A stretch of 35,257 bases of DNA. Origin: Lachnospiraceae bacterium (lineage in GTDB: Bacteria > Bacillota > Clostridia > Lachnospirales > Lachnospiraceae). How positions within the stretch are numbered: position 1 is the first letter of the stretch; each line of letters opens with the position of its first letter. Under the pieces are notes generated by a model. That model saw only the letters and a program-made list of their open reading frames with translations, made no database searches and had not been told where the DNA came from. A program made the position numbers and the translations under genes. The DNA is taken from positions 1 through 35,257 of the forward strand of contig JAGBNO010000004.1 of the NCBI GenBank assembly GCA_017634355.1, given 5' to 3'. Of the stretch, positions 27,194 to 33,874 are shown piece after piece.

Positions 27194-27608
27194 TTGCCAC
27201 CCCCTTCATCCAATGGCTAACGGTGAGCTTATATATATCCTCCCCGCTAGAAACCACAGTACATATTATTTCCCCCGTATATAAATTCCCATCCAGGGTT
27301 GCAGACAGAACCAAACGGTATCTGCCATCGCCATACAGTAGCTCATAATCTCCATCGGCATTTGGATAGAGGCCTTTTTCAAGAAGATACTTTTCAGCCT
27401 CTGCCACCGTTTCGACAGACCTTATGATCTCAGCCACGCTTTTGGCCTCCGCTACAGCTTTATTGCCTGAATAGGCATTTCTGGACATGGAAAAGGCCTT
27501 TCCAAAGACCGATACAGTCACCGCCACCGAAAGGCAAAAAAAGAATATGGCAAAAATCAGCTCCAGCAGGAGCAGATTTCCAGAGGAAAGACGGCCCCTT
27601 GTCTTCAT
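27183..27608 (-). CDS. Pilin-like membrane-anchored protein
   Basis: 141 residues. A short basic N-terminus (MKTRGRLSSGN) is followed by a hydrophobic helix (about 12-35, LLLLELIFAIFFFCLSVAVTV) with a Glu five residues after Gly10-Asn11. This recalls the G-[x]4-E pattern of type IV prepilins, although the spacing is not a perfect match. The rest is a compact globular domain containing repeated AEAKSVAEI-type helix residues and a short beta-rich end. No family recognised with confidence. It overlaps the next gene by 11 bases and lies in the pil-like operon, so a minor pilin role is the best inference. Confidence 0.7.
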   Translation of the reverse strand: MKTRGRLSSGNLLLLELIFAIFFFCLSVAVTVSVFGKAFSMSRNAYSGNKAVAEAKSVAEIIRSVETVAEAEKYLLEKGLYPNADGDYELLYGDGRYRLVLSATLDGNLYTGEIICTVVSSGEDIYKLTVSHWMKGVAIGG

Positions 27609-27659
27609 GCCGCGGCCCTTTTCGTCAAATCAAAAATAGTTATATGCATCATATAGGTA

Positions 27660-28169
27660 CTATTTGCCAAGCTCCACACCTTTTATAACATCTGCGCTGC
27701 TCTGAACCGACAGATAGGATTCTGCACCTTCTCCGTCCGCTCCTTCAATAGAAATCTTTATAAGACTGTCCGACAGCCTTTTCGGATTGAAAGAATTAAG
27801 TTCCATAATTGCTGTCCCGCTATCCTCTCCCATGGAAGCTATTTGCGACTCCTGAGCAAAAAGCTCCCTCAAATAGCCCCCGCTTTCATATATATAAGTG
27901 ATATATGGCACATCCTGCACTGTCTCCTTTAGCTCTATGGCATCGTGCCCATTAAAGCTGCTAACACCTATGCGGCCGTCAGTATCATTATTTCTGAATT
28001 TCTCAGTCACATAGTTCACCGCTATGCGCAGGTCCTGTCCCTCCTCAGATTCCCTGATTATGGTCTGGTATATCCTGATAGTAAAGAGTATGACCCCAAT
28101 GGCAGACAATGTAAAAACAAGAAACAGCAATATAGGGAACAGATTAGCCATCCTGTTGTTTTTTTGCAT
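27660..28169 (-). CDS. DUF4860-like membrane-anchored protein
   Basis: 169 residues with one N-terminal transmembrane helix (about 9-30, LFPILLFLVFTLSAIGVILF) and an extracytoplasmic domain containing RIAVNYVTEKFRNND at about 46-60, a pattern I associate with DUF4860 proteins that accompany clostridial pilus-like loci. It is predicted to be a minor pilin-like or assembly component; no enzymatic motif is visible. GAGG lies five bases before the ATG. The palindromic repeat at 28186-28348 ends only about 17 bases upstream of the start, so expression may be affected by it. Confidence 0.7.
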   Translation of the reverse strand: MQKNNRMANLFPILLFLVFTLSAIGVILFTIRIYQTIIRESEEGQDLRIAVNYVTEKFRNNDTDGRIGVSSFNGHDAIELKETVQDVPYITYIYESGGYLRELFAQESQIASMGEDSGTAIMELNSFNPKRLSDSLIKISIEGADGEGAESYLSVQSSADVIKGVELGK

Positions 28170-28185
28170 TATTACCTCATTATAG

Positions 28186-28348
28186 TTAGGATCTGTTCAG
28201 AAATAACTTAGGATTCTGCTTGTCTTTTTCTCCGATAGCATCGCCCAAAAATCAGTTACATAGCCCACTATGCGCCTGATTTTTGGATGACACTCTCGGA
28301 GAAAAATCCTACGCATAATTCCTAAATTATTTCTGAACAGCTCCTTAG
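28186..28348. repeat. Palindromic interspersed repeat, copy A, inside the pil-like operon
   Basis: About 163 bases with terminal inverted repeats TTAGGATCTGTTCAGAAATAA / its complement at 28328-28348, and an internal palindrome centred near 28268 (AAAAATCAG ... CTGATTTTT). The whole unit can fold into one long hairpin. It encodes nothing. A second copy in inverse orientation is at 35117-35257, matching closely over the central 100 bases. It behaves like a MITE or similar non-autonomous element. Confidence 0.85.
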
Positions 28349-28363
28349 TTTCGTGACAGCTCC

Positions 28364-28672
28364 TTATTTCACGGTTACATTTACCAGCGGAGGCACACGG
28401 CTCCCCCTCACCGTATATTCTATGGAAAAGGTATTTTCATCATAGCTCAGGCCATATACCCTCTCTATATAGTCCAGTGTTTTAGGATACCGGCCTGTGT
28501 TGGCATAGCAATCTATTATATCCCTATGCAAAGCCTTCTCCAGGCTCTGCCTCTGCCTGTCCACATTGCCCCTGGATGCGAAATTCACAGCCACAAGGAA
28601 ACACAGGAGAATTGCTATGGTGAAGATCAGCGAAAACAGCGCCTGATTTGATCTTTTCTTATGGAACATCAT
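28364..28672 (-). CDS. Small pilin-like protein
   Basis: 102 residues: basic start MMFHKKRSNQ, hydrophobic helix at about 11-30 (ALFSLIFTIAILLCFLVAVN), then a soluble domain with a DCYANTGRYPKTLDYIERVYGL segment near 54-75, reminiscent of pseudopilins, where a YP-type turn follows the helix. There is no clear prepilin cleavage site. The ATG overlaps the stop of the GspF gene (ATGA), showing translational coupling. It is separated from the next gene in the operon by the palindromic repeat. Confidence 0.72.
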   Translation of the reverse strand: MMFHKKRSNQALFSLIFTIAILLCFLVAVNFASRGNVDRQRQSLEKALHRDIIDCYANTGRYPKTLDYIERVYGLSYDENTFSIEYTVRGSRVPPLVNVTVK

Positions 28673-29709
28673 ATCGAAGAAACTATGCCCAGAAGGGGGA
28701 ACATTACAGACATCAAAACTGCACCTATTATAACTGAGAGAAGCAATACCAGCACCGGCTCTATAGTCCCCAGCGCGCTGCTTATGCGGGCATCTATGCG
28801 CTTCTGGCTCATGTCGGAAATCTGCTCCATTACAGTATCCGCCGAACCGGTCCTATGGCCTATGGCCATCATCCTCGCATCCACTCCGGAGAGTATCTGG
28901 GACTTCTTTAAGGCCTGGTCGAAGGGAGCGCCCTCAGTAAGGTGCCTGCGGCACTCCTGCATCTTTCCCTTGAACGCCTTATCTTCAATAATCTCCGACA
29001 CCATTTCCACGCCGAAATCAGGTGAAAAGCCAGAATGTAATGTAAGTGACAGCCCGTCGGCAAAGCGGCTCACAGAGATGTCATTCTTAAGCTTCCTAAA
29101 AAAACTGAAATTAGACAAAAAGGCCATGCCCACCCTTCTGCCCGCCGCAGTCCTCACGCAGATCAGGACAGGTATAAGCAAAACCACCAGCACTACTATA
29201 CATACCGTTGAATACTGCCTTATCATATCACCTATCTGGAAAAGCAGGCCCGCAAATCCGGACATCTCCGTTCCCAGCTGCCTGAATACCTGCCTGAACA
29301 CAGGCATGACTTCCAGGAGCAGCACCAGAATAACAACCAGTATCATGGCCGACATCACTATAGGATAGGTCACGGCCTGACGTATGGACTGCCTTATCTC
29401 CTCTTCCCTGGCGTAATGTTTGCCAAGGGACTCCAAGACATTGTCAAGGGTACCAGTCTCTTCCCCTATCCTTGTCATCTTCACCATATAAGGGGGAAAT
29501 AGCCCTGACTTCTCCATGGCTATATGCAGAAAGCCATCCTCTTCCACGCCCTTCCTCAAGTCAGCATAGAGCTTTTTTTCAGCATCGGAAGCATCTATAT
29601 CGTCTCCCATCATATAGAGCCCCTCTATGGACGATATTCCCGCCCTGATAATCATTGAGAGCTGGCCACAGAAATATGAGAGATCAGAATTAGTAAGCTT
29701 TTTTTTCAT
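28669..29709 (-). CDS. GspF/PilC-family inner-membrane platform protein
   Basis: 346 residues with the duplicated GspF layout: a cytoplasmic helical domain (about 1-110, including the conserved GEETGTLDNVLESLGKHYAREEEI near 85-108), a membrane segment (about 114-138), a second cytoplasmic domain (SRFADGLSLTLHSGF...GHRTGSADTVMEQI) and a hydrophobic hairpin at the C-terminus (about 318-345). It is the membrane platform that transmits ATPase motion in type II secretion and type IV pili. The ATG at 29709 is preferred over a GTG four codons upstream because GGTGAT lies eight bases before it. First gene of the operon. Confidence 0.92.
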   Translation of the reverse strand: MKKKLTNSDLSYFCGQLSMIIRAGISSIEGLYMMGDDIDASDAEKKLYADLRKGVEEDGFLHIAMEKSGLFPPYMVKMTRIGEETGTLDNVLESLGKHYAREEEIRQSIRQAVTYPIVMSAMILVVILVLLLEVMPVFRQVFRQLGTEMSGFAGLLFQIGDMIRQYSTVCIVVLVVLLIPVLICVRTAAGRRVGMAFLSNFSFFRKLKNDISVSRFADGLSLTLHSGFSPDFGVEMVSEIIEDKAFKGKMQECRRHLTEGAPFDQALKKSQILSGVDARMMAIGHRTGSADTVMEQISDMSQKRIDARISSALGTIEPVLVLLLSVIIGAVLMSVMFPLLGIVSSI

Positions 29710-29854
29710 AATATGGATCACCGCTTGTAACTATCCACCGAGCAAATCTTGCTTAGGCAGGGCAGAGGGTTCTTTAATTGACCTTAGGATAATCTTACGC
29801 TCATTAACGAAATGTCCTGCAATTACGTTAATAAGTATAAACGAATGTTTCCAC

Positions 29855-29881
29855 ATTATAACTTTATTGAAGAATTGTCAA
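29855..29881 (-). promoter_or_regulatory. Candidate promoter of the pil-like operon
   Basis: On the minus strand a perfect TTGACA (29876-29881) and a perfect TATAAT (29855-29860), but separated by only 15 bases rather than 17. It is about 145 bases upstream of the GspF gene. Short-spacer promoters often need an activator (inference). Confidence 0.5.
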
Positions 29882-29914
29882 TAGAAAGTGCCGGCAGCTG
29901 AGTATGAAATGATA

Positions 29915-29954
29915 GGAAAAACGCCCTGGCCTATGATCCAGGACGCCTTTTTCC
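29915..29954. terminator. Bidirectional terminator-like hairpin
   Basis: GGAAAAACGCCCTGG (29915-29929) pairs, with small bulges, with CCAGGACGCCTTTTTCC (29938-29954) around an 8-base loop. Both strands end in five T. It may insulate the pil-like operon from transcription coming from the 30521-31141 gene. Confidence 0.65.
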
Positions 29955-30377
29955 TAAAAAGGTCCTGCATAAATGCGCTTAAAGATGAAATTCCGGATTG
30001 CCTTATCGGAGGCCACGACAGCTTCTGCCAATTTAGCACTGCCGTATGCCGAAAAAAATTTCAAGCTCCGGCAATGCTGATTCTGAAAGTTTTTTTGGAA
30101 ATCCCGGCGGTTTTATCAACCGTCATTGTCTGGCATAACGTATTTAGCTATTCAAATTTACGGCCTGTGGTCTTGTCGATAATCAGGGCTAGCAGATTGC
30201 ATCTCTTGAAACATATAACATATCCCCTCAGGGAACCCCTAAATGTTTTTTATATATAATCTGTACAAGACAGAAGAGCGCTCTTTAGTTGCGGCCCACT
30301 GTGCATTCTACACTTCGATGCACCGAAGCGGCAGACAGTCTGCCATGGCCCCCGATATGACAATCCGGTAAATTATA

Positions 30378-30496
30378 GCGAATGTTTATCTATCGTCACC
30401 GCCCTTGCATAAAGTCATTTTTGAAACAATCGAGCAAGCCCGTTGTTTCAAAACTGACTTTATGCAAGAGGGTTCTGAATAGTAATGCGAATGTTT
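30378..30496. mobile_element. MITE-like insertion flanked by 10-bp direct repeats
   Basis: GCGAATGTTT occurs at 30378-30387 and again in the same orientation at 30487-30496, like a target-site duplication. Between them a long inverted repeat (30402-30429 with 30443-30472, core TTGCATAAAGTCA) forms a hairpin with a 13-base loop. It encodes nothing. The outer parts of the arms are imperfect, so the element is old or its ends are not exactly as drawn. Confidence 0.55.
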
Positions 30497-30520
30497 CATA
30501 TTGATATCAAACACGCTGTC

Positions 30521-31141
30521 CTATGCCTTTCCGAAAAGCTTCTCGTATGCATCTTCAAAGGAATCCTCCACCTCATATTTAGGCGTATAGTCAACTTCCA
30601 GAGTGACATTCAGGAGGTCTATCCTTGAAGAAACCTCATCCGATTCCCTCTGCAGCCTTTTCACTATTCCCTTAAGCGCATTCCTGTCGAAATCTATGGT
30701 ATTTACGGATCTGATGTTATAGATATAAGGAGTTTGGTTTCCCTCGGCATTTATCATGAAATCCTTCCCCTGCCCTATGGTTTCGGAAGATTTCAATCTA
30801 TAAATCTCCTTAAAGCGAGATATTGCCCCCTGCTTTTCCTTATTTATCGCTATGGCGGCATCCATATCGATATCGGCGCCCGCCTTTGCCCTGCCTATCG
30901 CCTTGGACAGCTTCTCCCTCTCGTTTAAGATATCGAGGTAAAGTTCTATGACATTATCTGCCGTCATATCAGATTCCCTCTTTCTCTCTATCGTTTCATC
31001 CGCCGCTTTAGGATTGCTCTTGCTGCGCAGATGCTCCTGCTTTATTTTCATAACATTCTGATTGTCAGAGAGGTACAGCATTGCACTATTCGCAAGTTCT
31101 CTCAAATGGTTCTGCATCCTGAATGATTCCTTCAATATCAT
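30521..31141 (-). CDS. Hypothetical coiled-coil protein
   Basis: 206 residues, soluble, no signal peptide. It is rich in Lys, Glu, Asp and Arg, with helical stretches at about 1-45, 60-115 and 150-180 likely to form coiled coils. A conserved-looking block is NAEGNQTPYIYNIRSVNTIDFDRNALKG near residues 130-157. I recall similar proteins of unknown function in Lachnospiraceae but cannot name a family. A perfect AGGAGG lies seven bases before the ATG. It uses ATA isoleucine codons like the core genes to the left. Upstream lie only gene remnants, so its operon partners may have been lost. Confidence 0.75.
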   Translation of the reverse strand: MILKESFRMQNHLRELANSAMLYLSDNQNVMKIKQEHLRSKSNPKAADETIERKRESDMTADNVIELYLDILNEREKLSKAIGRAKAGADIDMDAAIAINKEKQGAISRFKEIYRLKSSETIGQGKDFMINAEGNQTPYIYNIRSVNTIDFDRNALKGIVKRLQRESDEVSSRIDLLNVTLEVDYTPKYEVEDSFEDAYEKLFGKA

Positions 31142-31153
31142 ACCTTTCCCTCC

Positions 31154-31258
31154 TTATAATTCTAATCCGAACTTTTTTTCTATTACGTCCGCTATCTCAT
31201 GCAGGCTTCTGTCGCTTAAACAGCCTCTGCTTACGAGCGCTTCTCTGCCCATATCCAT
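31154..31258 (-). pseudogene. C-terminal remnant of an unidentified gene
   Basis: A 34-codon frame that reads MDMGREALVSRGCLSDRS then LHEIADVIEKKFGLEL and stops 12 bases before the start of the coiled-coil gene, with that gene's AGGAGG in between. It has no ribosome binding site. It looks like the last part of a gene formerly upstream in the same operon. Its beginning overlaps the aldo/keto reductase remnant in another frame, marking a recombination junction. Also includes a possible small real ORF. Confidence 0.45.
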
Positions 31259-31325
31259 GCGAAAACGCCATACAGCCCATTCCGATTTCGGATACTTCTA
31301 TATCCCTTAACATCCTTTTTTTCAA
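31244..31325 (-). pseudogene. Aldo/keto reductase N-terminal remnant
   Basis: A TTG at 31325, with GAGGTG seven bases upstream, starts a frame reading KKRMLRDIEVSEIGMGCM then AFSHGYGQ, which is the first strand and turn of an aldo/keto reductase (the usual LEVSxIGMGCMxFSHGYG pattern). After about 27 codons the similarity ends and the frame runs to a stop. The catalytic Asp-Tyr-Lys-His residues are all missing. The break is at about 31245-31258, where an unrelated C-terminus begins in another frame. Confidence 0.7.
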
Positions 31326-31464
31326 AAGCGTCACCTCATTTCATTATTTAAATAACCCTTTTACTCCTCAGAGGACGATGCGATTTGGCTTCTCGCATAG
31401 AGGACAATCCGGCAATTTAAAGTATATATTTCAGTTGTGTTATATTCATACCTCTCACCTAGAT

Positions 31465-32223
31465 TCATTTTCCTGGCACTTCAGTACGAATAAAGACATA
31501 TTCACTGTCAGAAGAACGGTCTTCGTCGTAATGATACCCGCTCCAGTTGAAGTCTTTTATCTGCTCCGGAGTCTCTGCATGGATTCCAGCCATAAAACGC
31601 ACCATCTCGCCCCTTGCCATCTTGGCGTAAACACCCTTCTGAACGACTTTACTGCCTTCCAGTTCACCAAATACGCAGGTGATATATCTGTCATCCGGCT
31701 GCAGATATTTCTCAATGCACTTTGCGTACTCTTTCGACGCAAGATTGATTATAATCCTGCTATCGCCGATCACTTCCCTATACAGGCTTTCTCCCCAGAA
31801 ATCATACAGGTTCTTATGACCGCCTACGGCAGCCTTCGCCTGCATTTCCAGGCGGTATGGCACAACGCCATCCATAGGTCTCACCACACCGTAGAAGCCG
31901 GATAAGATACGAAGATGTTCCTGCACATAATCATATTGGCCGTCCTCAAAGACAGCCGGCGCCATATAAGTATATTGGATGCCGTCATAGGCAAGTAAGG
32001 CCGGCGTCAGATTTTTCTGAAGATCCATATATGCAAATCGCTCGGCGTTCTGCCGGGCGATCTTGTCGTTACAGACCCAAAGCTTCTTCTGTTCCTCATA
32101 AGACAGACTCTGTATCCATTTCATCAGGATTTCTGTCCTGTCCATAAATACCGGAAGCTCTTTGCAGATGAAAGAATCTGTATCCACCCGCATCTGCTTT
32201 GCCGGAGAGATGATAATCCTCAT
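31465..32223 (-). CDS. yaaA: YaaA family peroxide-stress protein (DUF328)
   Basis: 252 residues, full length for the family. Conserved features: MRIIISPAKQM at the start, LLAYDGIQYTYM (about 77-88), LRILSGFYGVVRPMDGVVPYRLEM (about 103-126), INLASKEYAKCI (about 157-168) and GEMVRFMAG (about 209-217). E. coli YaaA binds DNA and limits iron-driven oxidative damage. The start follows a small coupled frame whose TGA overlaps the ATG. Codon use (ATC/ATT for Ile) differs from that of the core genes to the left, suggesting a different history. The next gene on the same strand is the aldo/keto reductase remnant. Confidence 0.93.
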   Translation of the reverse strand: MRIIISPAKQMRVDTDSFICKELPVFMDRTEILMKWIQSLSYEEQKKLWVCNDKIARQNAERFAYMDLQKNLTPALLAYDGIQYTYMAPAVFEDGQYDYVQEHLRILSGFYGVVRPMDGVVPYRLEMQAKAAVGGHKNLYDFWGESLYREVIGDSRIIINLASKEYAKCIEKYLQPDDRYITCVFGELEGSKVVQKGVYAKMARGEMVRFMAGIHAETPEQIKDFNWSGYHYDEDRSSDSEYVFIRTEVPGK

Positions 32224-32300
32224 TTCAGTTCTCCCAACATCTGTGCAGAATTGTCGGCGGCCTTCACCTTGTCAAAAGCCTTTTTGATAATGCCATTCAC
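32220..32300 (-). CDS. 26-codon frame coupled to yaaA
   Basis: Starts with GTG at 32300, seven bases after AAGGA, encodes MNGIIKKAFDKVKAADNSA followed by QMLGELK, and its TGA overlaps the yaaA ATG (ATGA). It could be a real coupling peptide or the tail of a lost gene; the same frame continues upstream into the acetyltransferase gene without further support. Confidence 0.35.
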   Translation of the reverse strand: MNGIIKKAFDKVKAADNSAQMLGELK

Positions 32301-32310
32301 ATCAGTATCC

Positions 32311-32757
32311 TTATAATTCCCGTATAATCTTGGCCGGATTGCCACCCACCACCGTATTGGCCGGAACATCCTTAGTTACGACAGCGCCTCCTGCGATCAC
32401 CGCATTATCACCGACATGAACTCCCGGCATTATATTTACCCCTGCTCCTATCCACACATTATTCCCGATCACAACACTTTTGCACTTCAGTACATAACGG
32501 TTATCAAGATCATGATTGTCTGTAACTATCGTCACATGAGGACCGATCTGAACATTATCGCCAAACTCTATGCCGCCAACGGACATTGCCGTGAAATTAT
32601 GGTTTATAAAAACATTCTTTCCGAATGTTATCTGTTTGGGAAAATCAATCTGTGTTGGTGTAAAGATCCCAAGCCCTTCGGGAATTGTCCCATCAAATAA
32701 TTCATCAAAGGCCTTTATTTGATTATAATCAGCCACAATACGCAAAACAACGGTCAA
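32311..32757 (-). CDS. Sugar O-acetyltransferase (LacA/Maa type), eroded N-terminus
   Basis: 148 residues, shorter than the usual 180-200. The left-handed beta-helix of hexapeptide repeats is intact from about residue 40, with the active-site His region [10 protein letters not shown] (about 82-91), [20 protein letters not shown] (about 99-118) and the closing [23 protein letters not shown]. The N-terminal maltose-acetyltransferase helical domain is mostly missing: the frame begins at a TTG with no ribosome binding site, a stop lies just upstream, and [13 protein letters not shown] is all that remains of the helical region. Probably a 5'-truncated pseudogene, though a functional short form is possible. 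Confidence 0.7.
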   Translation of the reverse strand: MTVVLRIVADYNQIKAFDELFDGTIPEGLGIFTPTQIDFPKQITFGKNVFINHNFTAMSVGGIEFGDNVQIGPHVTIVTDNHDLDNRYVLKCKSVVIGNNVWIGAGVNIMPGVHVGDNAVIAGGAVVTKDVPANTVVGGNPAKIIREL

Positions 32758-32778
32758 TGTTATGTGATCGGTTACTAA

Positions 32779-32805
32779 AGCAACCCTTTTTCAAAAATGG
32801 TTGCT
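32779..32805. terminator. Hairpin after the metallo-beta-lactamase gene
   Basis: AGCAACC and GGTTGCT with complementary T and A runs make an almost perfect 27-base palindrome. It lies 41 bases after the end of the MBL gene on the minus strand and is followed there by TTTAG, a weak T tract. Confidence 0.45.
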
Positions 32806-32845
32806 TATTTCCGTATCTGAAGCGCATTTTCCTTTCCAGCATCCT

Positions 32846-33644
32846 TTACAGCTCAAATGTTTCCAAATCGTCCGGAATATACAGATTCCCACTGTAATAT
32901 TGAGAACCTTCCTCTAAATAGAGTTTTTTTCTCTCGTTCAGATTCTTATCTTCCGTGTGGTAGAGCAACAGATTCCTGATATTCAGTTTCTTAGACAGCT
33001 CGCAGGCATCCTTTACCGTAGAATGGTGTTTCTCATACGGTTCAAAGATATCCCGCTCTGAATAAAGGCAGAATGCCTCATGTAGCAGCCACTCGCTGTT
33101 TCTCGCATACTTTTCTTCGCAGTCATCGTATGGCTCATCGCCGCAACAGGTGAGTTTCTTTCCATGCCCCAAATCCATACAGAAGCCATATTGTTTCGCC
33201 TTTGTAGACTGAATATCAAAGAAGGTGACATCATGTCCTATGACATTCATCGTTTCCCCATCATGGACTTCTACAAGATGCAGCCTGTCGTCAATAAATC
33301 TTTTCTTTCTTAAGCAATAGTTTTTCCGCAATATCTCTGATAAGATCCAGAATCTCTTTATGCGAGTATATATATGCCTCACCTTTATACTCTCCGTGAT
33401 TCATAAACTGGCAGATCATTCGTATCATCCATATAATTCCCATAAAATGATCTACATGCTTATGTGTCACAAAAATATGCCGCATATCCATCCAGTCATA
33501 TCCGGCGTGTTTTAGCTGATGGAGAATTGCGCTTCCACCTCCGCCATCCACCATGAAATATCGCCTATCGTCTTCGACGACAAAGCATGTATTATAACAT
33601 TCCGTCACAAGAGCATTGCCTGTTCCCAACATCGTTAATTTCAT
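32846..33644 (-). pseudogene. Metallo-beta-lactamase fold hydrolase, frameshifted
   Basis: Two overlapping frames make one RNase Z-like MBL protein. The first (33291-33644) has MKLTMLGTGNALVTECYNTC and the metal motif THKHVDH (H61, H63, D65, H66). The second (used from about 33310 down to 32846) carries CCGDEPYDD, LLHEAFC, HHSTVKDA and LLLYHTEDKN, which hold the later metal ligands. They join in the A-rich AAGAAAGAAAAG at about 33298-33310 by a one-base shift. With the shift repaired the protein would be about 265 residues, normal for the family. The first frame starts at an ATG with GGGGAG seven bases upstream. Either a sequencing error or a recent pseudogene. Confidence 0.85.
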
Positions 33645-33645
33645 C

Positions 33646-33747
33646 TCATGTCTCCCCGCTTATGGCTATCCTTCCGTCACCAAGCATCTCACAATATAAA
33701 TGCCCGCATCTTTTTGAAGCCTGACTTCGCCAAAATTGCAAGGCCAT
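33646..33747 (-). CDS. 33-codon frame just before the MBL gene
   Basis: An ATG at 33747 opens 33 codons ending (GDGRIAISGET) one base before the MBL start. Two other frames in the same 100 bases also read like protein fragments, so this is probably decayed coding sequence rather than a working gene. No family recognised. Confidence 0.2.
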   Translation of the reverse strand: MALQFWRSQASKRCGHLYCEMLGDGRIAISGET

Positions 33748-33820
33748 TTTTTCGGTCTATCTGTATTTGATCCGACATCTCTTATCCATTTATGGTAACG
33801 ACATTATTAACTGTTGTTTT

Positions 33821-33860
33821 CTGAGCCTTAAGTGACCTGCTTTTGGCATTTGAGGCTCAG
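33821..33860. terminator. Hairpin after the rhodanese lipoprotein gene
   Basis: CTGAGCCT (33821-33828) pairs with AGGCTCAG (33853-33860), with an inner TGC/GCA stem. It lies 15 bases beyond the minus-strand stop at 33875. No T tract follows, so termination is uncertain. Confidence 0.4.
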
Positions 33861-33874
33861 GAAAGTACGCTATA

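Larger units (their letters stand above)
29722..30520. other. 800-bp gene-free stretch upstream of the pil-like operon
   Basis: No convincing gene on either strand. A 123-codon open frame at 29888-30259 on the plus strand lacks a ribosome binding site and shows no family resemblance. The stretch holds a candidate promoter for the operon (29855-29881), a bidirectional terminator-like hairpin (29915-29954), several smaller palindromes (for example CGGCAGAC/GTCTGCC near 30330) and a MITE-like element (30378-30496). The nonamer CGAATGTTT occurs three times in the same orientation (29842, 30379, 30488). It looks like decayed or insertion-rich DNA. Confidence 0.7.

Noticed and set aside
29722..29880. 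c-di-GMP riboswitch upstream of the pilus-like operon
   Set aside because: I looked for the GCACAGGGCAAACC-type core and its receptor helix and did not find them on the minus strand.
29888..30259. 123-codon plus-strand frame in the gene-free stretch
   Set aside because: No ribosome binding site, no recognisable domain, and it covers a terminator-like hairpin.
33291..33382. Programmed ribosomal frameshift in the MBL gene
   Set aside because: The A-rich run is not a standard slippery heptamer with a downstream structure, and neighbouring genes are also broken, so decay or error is simpler.
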